Notes under the pieces: model-generated
The model's input: only the letters and a program-made list of their open reading frames with translations
What the model was told of the DNA's origin: nothing
The model's database searches: none
Program-made: the position numbers and the translations under genes
Shown: in pieces, positions 61,506-64,000 of the stretch
Layout: each line of letters begins with the position of its first letter
How positions within the stretch are numbered: the first letter of the stretch is position 1
Assembly: GCA_040004035.1 (NCBI GenBank)
Contig: JAMPLN010000005.1
From: Microcoleus vaginatus_C
Lineage (GTDB): Bacteria > Cyanobacteriota > Cyanobacteriia > Cyanobacteriales > Microcoleaceae
Strand: one strand, 5' to 3'
DNA: 64,000 nucleotides

Positions 61506-61873
61506 GCAGGTTCTCCTAGCAAGCTGTGCACAATTCCCAGCAAATCTCTAACGATCAAAGGTTTTACCAACATATTCCGAGCACCGTGGCAGAGGCTTTC
61601 GTGCTGAATGGCAGCGCTTTGTTTGGGCGAGAGTATCAGAAAAGGGATTTGGTGATTTCGCAGTTGTTCGCAGCACTCCCAAATTCGACGGTCGAAACCA
61701 GAAATATCTACTAAAGCCATCCCTATCCTAGCAGGCTGACTGATAGCTTGTGCCACATCTTCAAAGTTATAAGCCGCGATCATCTGGTATCCTTCTTTAT
61801 TGAGAAATTGTGCTAATAGTTCCAAGTTTCGCTGATTGCGGTCTACGGCTAAAATTATTGAATTGCCAGTCAT
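61502..61873 (-). CDS. Single-domain response regulator
   Basis: The 123-aa protein is only a receiver (ILAVDRNQRNLELLAQFL, acceptor Asp in ALVDISGFD, K in LVKPL). The usual acidic pair near the N-terminus is reduced to one Asp, which would weaken Mg2+ binding. It precedes its kinase with a 4-bp overlap. Confidence 0.88.
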   Translation of the reverse strand: MTGNSIILAVDRNQRNLELLAQFLNKEGYQMIAAYNFEDVAQAISQPARIGMALVDISGFDRRIWECCEQLRNHQIPFLILSPKQSAAIQHESLCHGARNMLVKPLIVRDLLGIVHSLLGEPA

Positions 61874-61904
61874 TTATCAGCTTCCTGTGAATACGAGTTA
61901 TAAC

Positions 61905-61936
61905 CATTTTAGATTTTAGATTTTAGATTTTAGATT
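61905..61936. repeat. TTTTAGA heptamer tandem repeat
   Basis: Four to five copies, just upstream of the response regulator start. Confidence 0.9.
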
Positions 61937-62180
61937 GGGGAGTGAGTGATTATATATGGGTTGGGAGCTGGCCTAAAGTTGGATTCTTTTTTTATCTGGT
62001 ATTAGCTTACTTTTCGGCGAGCTATTACATAGGTTTTCAGTTGAGTGAAGTACAGATGCTGGGGTACAGGACACGGCCGCGTGCCCTGTGCCGCTACTGT
62101 ATTTCATAGAAGTGAAAACTGCTATAAAAGTCGAAAAATACACAATTTTACCAATATATTTAAGTTTTCCAGGACTTAGG

Positions 62181-62245
62181 CTAGTGGTAAGGTGCGCGGT
62201 GCGCCCCCTACAGCTAGTGGTGAGGTGCGCGGTGCGCCCCCTACT
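62181..62245. repeat. 33-bp direct repeat with GGTGCGC palindromes
   Basis: Two nearly identical copies of CTAGTGGTAAGGTGCGCGGT followed by GCGCCCCCTACAG. Similar AGGTGCGC/GCGC motifs occur near 23128 and 53440. It lies within the 437-bp gap between the regulator and KaiC-like genes. Confidence 0.85.
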
Positions 62246-62310
62246 CATTAGTAGATTCACGACTGCAAAATTAGCTGCAATTGCCCAGAAACAGCAGGAC
62301 AAACCCCCAT

Positions 62311-63786
62311 TCAATCTTTATCCGCTCCCCCCTCACTCCACACCGGCGCCGAACCCAAAATGCCGCGCAGCCCCCGTATCGGTTTGCTGACTTTGATGCC
62401 GTAGCGAGTAATCTCGAGTTCTCGCAGAGTTCTCTCGAAATTGCTGACTCGTTTTTTAATTACTCCGATCGCCTTGCGGATTTCTGTCCTATTATGCAGT
62501 TGGCGTTCCAGATAGCGTATAAACAGAAGATTATCCGCCAAATAGCTAATTCCGATCTCGGTCAGCCGAAAATCTCCGCTAATGGCTTCTACCTCATTAA
62601 TCAAGATAACGGTGACTCCCATATTCTTCAGATACTTACACAAAGCGTGCAAATTGTTCACCAAATCTTGCCCCTGCATCGAAAGCTGATAGCCAGAAAT
62701 ACTGTCAAGCATAACAATCCGCGTCTTTTCCTGCTCCACCTCCTGGCGAACCATACAGGCAAACTGATCCGGCGAGTACAGCAAAGGTTCCACGGGTATC
62801 ACCGAAAGACTTCCTTGCCCAATCATCGCCCCAACCGGGATGTTAACTGATTCGCAGCGCTGCAGCAGAGTAGAAGTTGACTCCTCAAAAATGTAAACTA
62901 CCGATCGCTCCCCCCTTCCTGCAGCTTCCTTCATAAACTGAATCCCCACCGTCGTTTTACCCACGCCGCTAGGCCCGCTAATCACCGTCACAGTCCCCCG
63001 TTCCAGTCCCCCGTGCAGTAGTTCGTCCATTTCTGGAACCCCAGAAGAAATCGCTTCCGCAACAAAATCCTGTTGAAAGTTGTCCGGCAGCAGTCGCGGA
63101 AATACCTCCATACCAGTCTGAGTCAGGCGCAGCGAATGGCGGCCGCTGCGGAAGTTGGAGCCTCGCAGCTTGGTGACAGACATGGTGCGTCCTTCAGGGC
63201 GCAGTTCCAAGTAAATTACTCCGTCGCTGATGAATTGCAAATCGTCATCGGGAGAACTTGATGTGCCTTCGGAGGTGAACACTACCGTCGCCCCCCCTTC
63301 GACTAAAAAGCGCAGAAAAGATAGAACTTGTTTGCGGAATTGGAACTCATCCGCAGCTAAGTAGCGAAATTGAGTGATCGCGTCCAAAAACACCCGATCT
63401 GGTTTGACTGCCCGTACCTGTTCGATAATCTTTTGTGTAGTCGGTTCTCGCTCTACCTCGGAGGCGGAAAAAATGTCATAAGTCTGAACTTCGGTAAAAA
63501 ATTCTGAGGAGGGGCTTAAATCGAGGAATGGCATCGCTTCGATGTCAAAACCGAGCCATTGAGCATTGGCACGCAGTTGCGCTTCCGGTTCTCCTAAAGT
63601 AATGAACAGGGGTTTTTCTCCCAAAGCCACACCTGCGGTCAAAAAGTGAAAGCCCAGTGTAGTCTTGCCAGTACCCGGGCCGCCACGCACCAAATAAGAG
63701 CGTTGAGGAATTAGGCCACCGCCAATCACTTCGTTGAGACCGGTAATTCCCAGAGAAATTCGGTTTTGAGACATTTGTTTTTTCAT
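62311..63786 (-). CDS. KaiC-like ATPase (RAD55 family), two P-loop domains
   Basis: The 491-aa protein has two RecA-like domains: Walker A GGPGTGKTTLGF (about 35-46) and GPSGVGKTTVGI (about 271-282), with Walker B-like RVFLDAITQFRY and RIVMLDSISGY. The second domain has the paired catalytic glutamates in IFEESTS. KaiC itself is slightly longer (about 519 aa) and its autophosphorylation serine/threonine pair was not found here. Such KaiC-like proteins often associate with kinases and regulators, as the pair 437 bp downstream suggests. Confidence 0.9.
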   Translation of the reverse strand: MKKQMSQNRISLGITGLNEVIGGGLIPQRSYLVRGGPGTGKTTLGFHFLTAGVALGEKPLFITLGEPEAQLRANAQWLGFDIEAMPFLDLSPSSEFFTEVQTYDIFSASEVEREPTTQKIIEQVRAVKPDRVFLDAITQFRYLAADEFQFRKQVLSFLRFLVEGGATVVFTSEGTSSSPDDDLQFISDGVIYLELRPEGRTMSVTKLRGSNFRSGRHSLRLTQTGMEVFPRLLPDNFQQDFVAEAISSGVPEMDELLHGGLERGTVTVISGPSGVGKTTVGIQFMKEAAGRGERSVVYIFEESTSTLLQRCESVNIPVGAMIGQGSLSVIPVEPLLYSPDQFACMVRQEVEQEKTRIVMLDSISGYQLSMQGQDLVNNLHALCKYLKNMGVTVILINEVEAISGDFRLTEIGISYLADNLLFIRYLERQLHNRTEIRKAIGVIKKRVSNFERTLRELEITRYGIKVSKPIRGLRGILGSAPVWSEGGADKD

Positions 63787-63871
63787 GTTTTGAATATCGG
63801 GCCCGTATTAATATTTAATGGTTTTAGGCAGTGTTTTGATAATTTTTTTTACCGGGCGTCTGATAACCTTC

Positions 63872-64000
63872 ATGAAATCTTTTTCTACCGAAAATTACGT
63901 AAGCATACAAGAATTAGAAAGTATTGTCGGGGCTGCTGGCATCTGTCGCTGGCAAGATACAGAGCCATGTTGGCAAGAACGGGTAGAAAAAGCAGTTGTT
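63872..64000 (+). CDS. FAD-binding oxidoreductase-like protein, 5' part only
   Basis: An ATG frame of 43 codons runs off the window: MKSFSTENYVSIQELESIVG, then AAGICRWQDTEPCWQERVEKAVV. The opening (short leader, then LxxIVGxxxxxxWxxxxxxWQxxxxxAV) resembles the start of cyanobacterial FAD-binding (GlcD/GlcE-type) oxidoreductases. This is a memory-based guess from a short stretch. Confidence 0.55.
   Translation, partial: MKSFSTENYVSIQELESIVGAAGICRWQDTEPCWQERVEKAVV

Noticed and set aside
1..64000. CRISPR arrays, tRNA or rRNA genes, prophage
   Set aside because: None was seen: there are no evenly spaced direct repeats of 28-37 bp, no tRNA-like T-arm plus acceptor pairs, and no phage structural genes.

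Overview
The window looks like chromosome of a filamentous, non-heterocystous cyanobacterium of the Oscillatoriales (Microcoleus/Oscillatoria type). This is inferred from frequent GCGATCGC (HIP1-like) palindromes, 7-bp tandem repeats (TTTTAGA, GTTGACT, AATGACC types) between genes, cyanobacterial families (NblB, RppA-like regulator, orthocaspase-GUN4, Mla-type ABC genes) and many short palindromic repeats. No rRNA, tRNA, CRISPR array or prophage was seen. Genes are mostly monocistronic or in pairs, on both strands.

Layout. 0-10 kb: a cut CAP-domain protein, the HEAT-repeat protein NblB, a CBS-pair protein, a thioredoxin-like ferredoxin, a PBP4-type D,D-carboxypeptidase, an epoxide-hydrolase-like protein, a Coq4-like/LuxR pair, a secreted protein, a YefM-YoeB module with a readable promoter-operator, and recA with a repeat-encoded acidic tail. 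10-24 kb: a GT39 membrane glycosyltransferase, a tnpB-only IS200/IS605-type element, an ATP-grasp peptide ligase, signal peptidase I, dihydroorotase, a DUF433/DUF5615 toxin-antitoxin pair, tsaE, a YvcK-like protein, MlaF/MlaD-type lipid transport genes, then a zone of gene decay (Uma2 with an amber codon, ISAs1 and DUF4351 scraps).

25-29 kb is the most unusual part: seven co-oriented minus-strand genes read from 28.9 down to 25.2 kb as small caspase partner, orthocaspase-GUN4 fusion, an unrecognised 136-aa protein, a winged-helix-HicB fusion, a 74-aa protein and MazEF. It looks like a small conflict or programmed-death island. 29-43 kb is mainly housekeeping: ispG, a carboxyl-terminal protease, a copper-type P-ATPase carrying in-frame repeat insertions, tmk-holB, msrA, a metallophosphoesterase, an RppA-like regulator, a glutathione transferase and hisG.

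43-64 kb is rich in signalling: a REC-adenylate cyclase, a PAS-GAF-hybrid kinase, and a response regulator/kinase pair next to a KaiC-like ATPase. Between them lie a DUF1997 protein, an NAD(P)-binding protein, a membrane-anchored lambda-endolysin-like enzyme, an SGNH hydrolase, a patatin, two methionine-salvage genes (mtnB, mtnX), a Crp-family regulator with an acidic repeat tail, an orphan DALR domain protein, and the start of an FAD-oxidoreductase-like gene at the right edge.

Two themes recur. Short tandem repeats and palindromes do not stay between genes: they extend or modify proteins (RecA, the Crp-family regulator, the P-ATPase, the MCE protein, the ATP-grasp ligase). Four toxin-antitoxin-like modules occur within 20 kb. 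Family assignments come from motif recognition by eye; no database search was possible.
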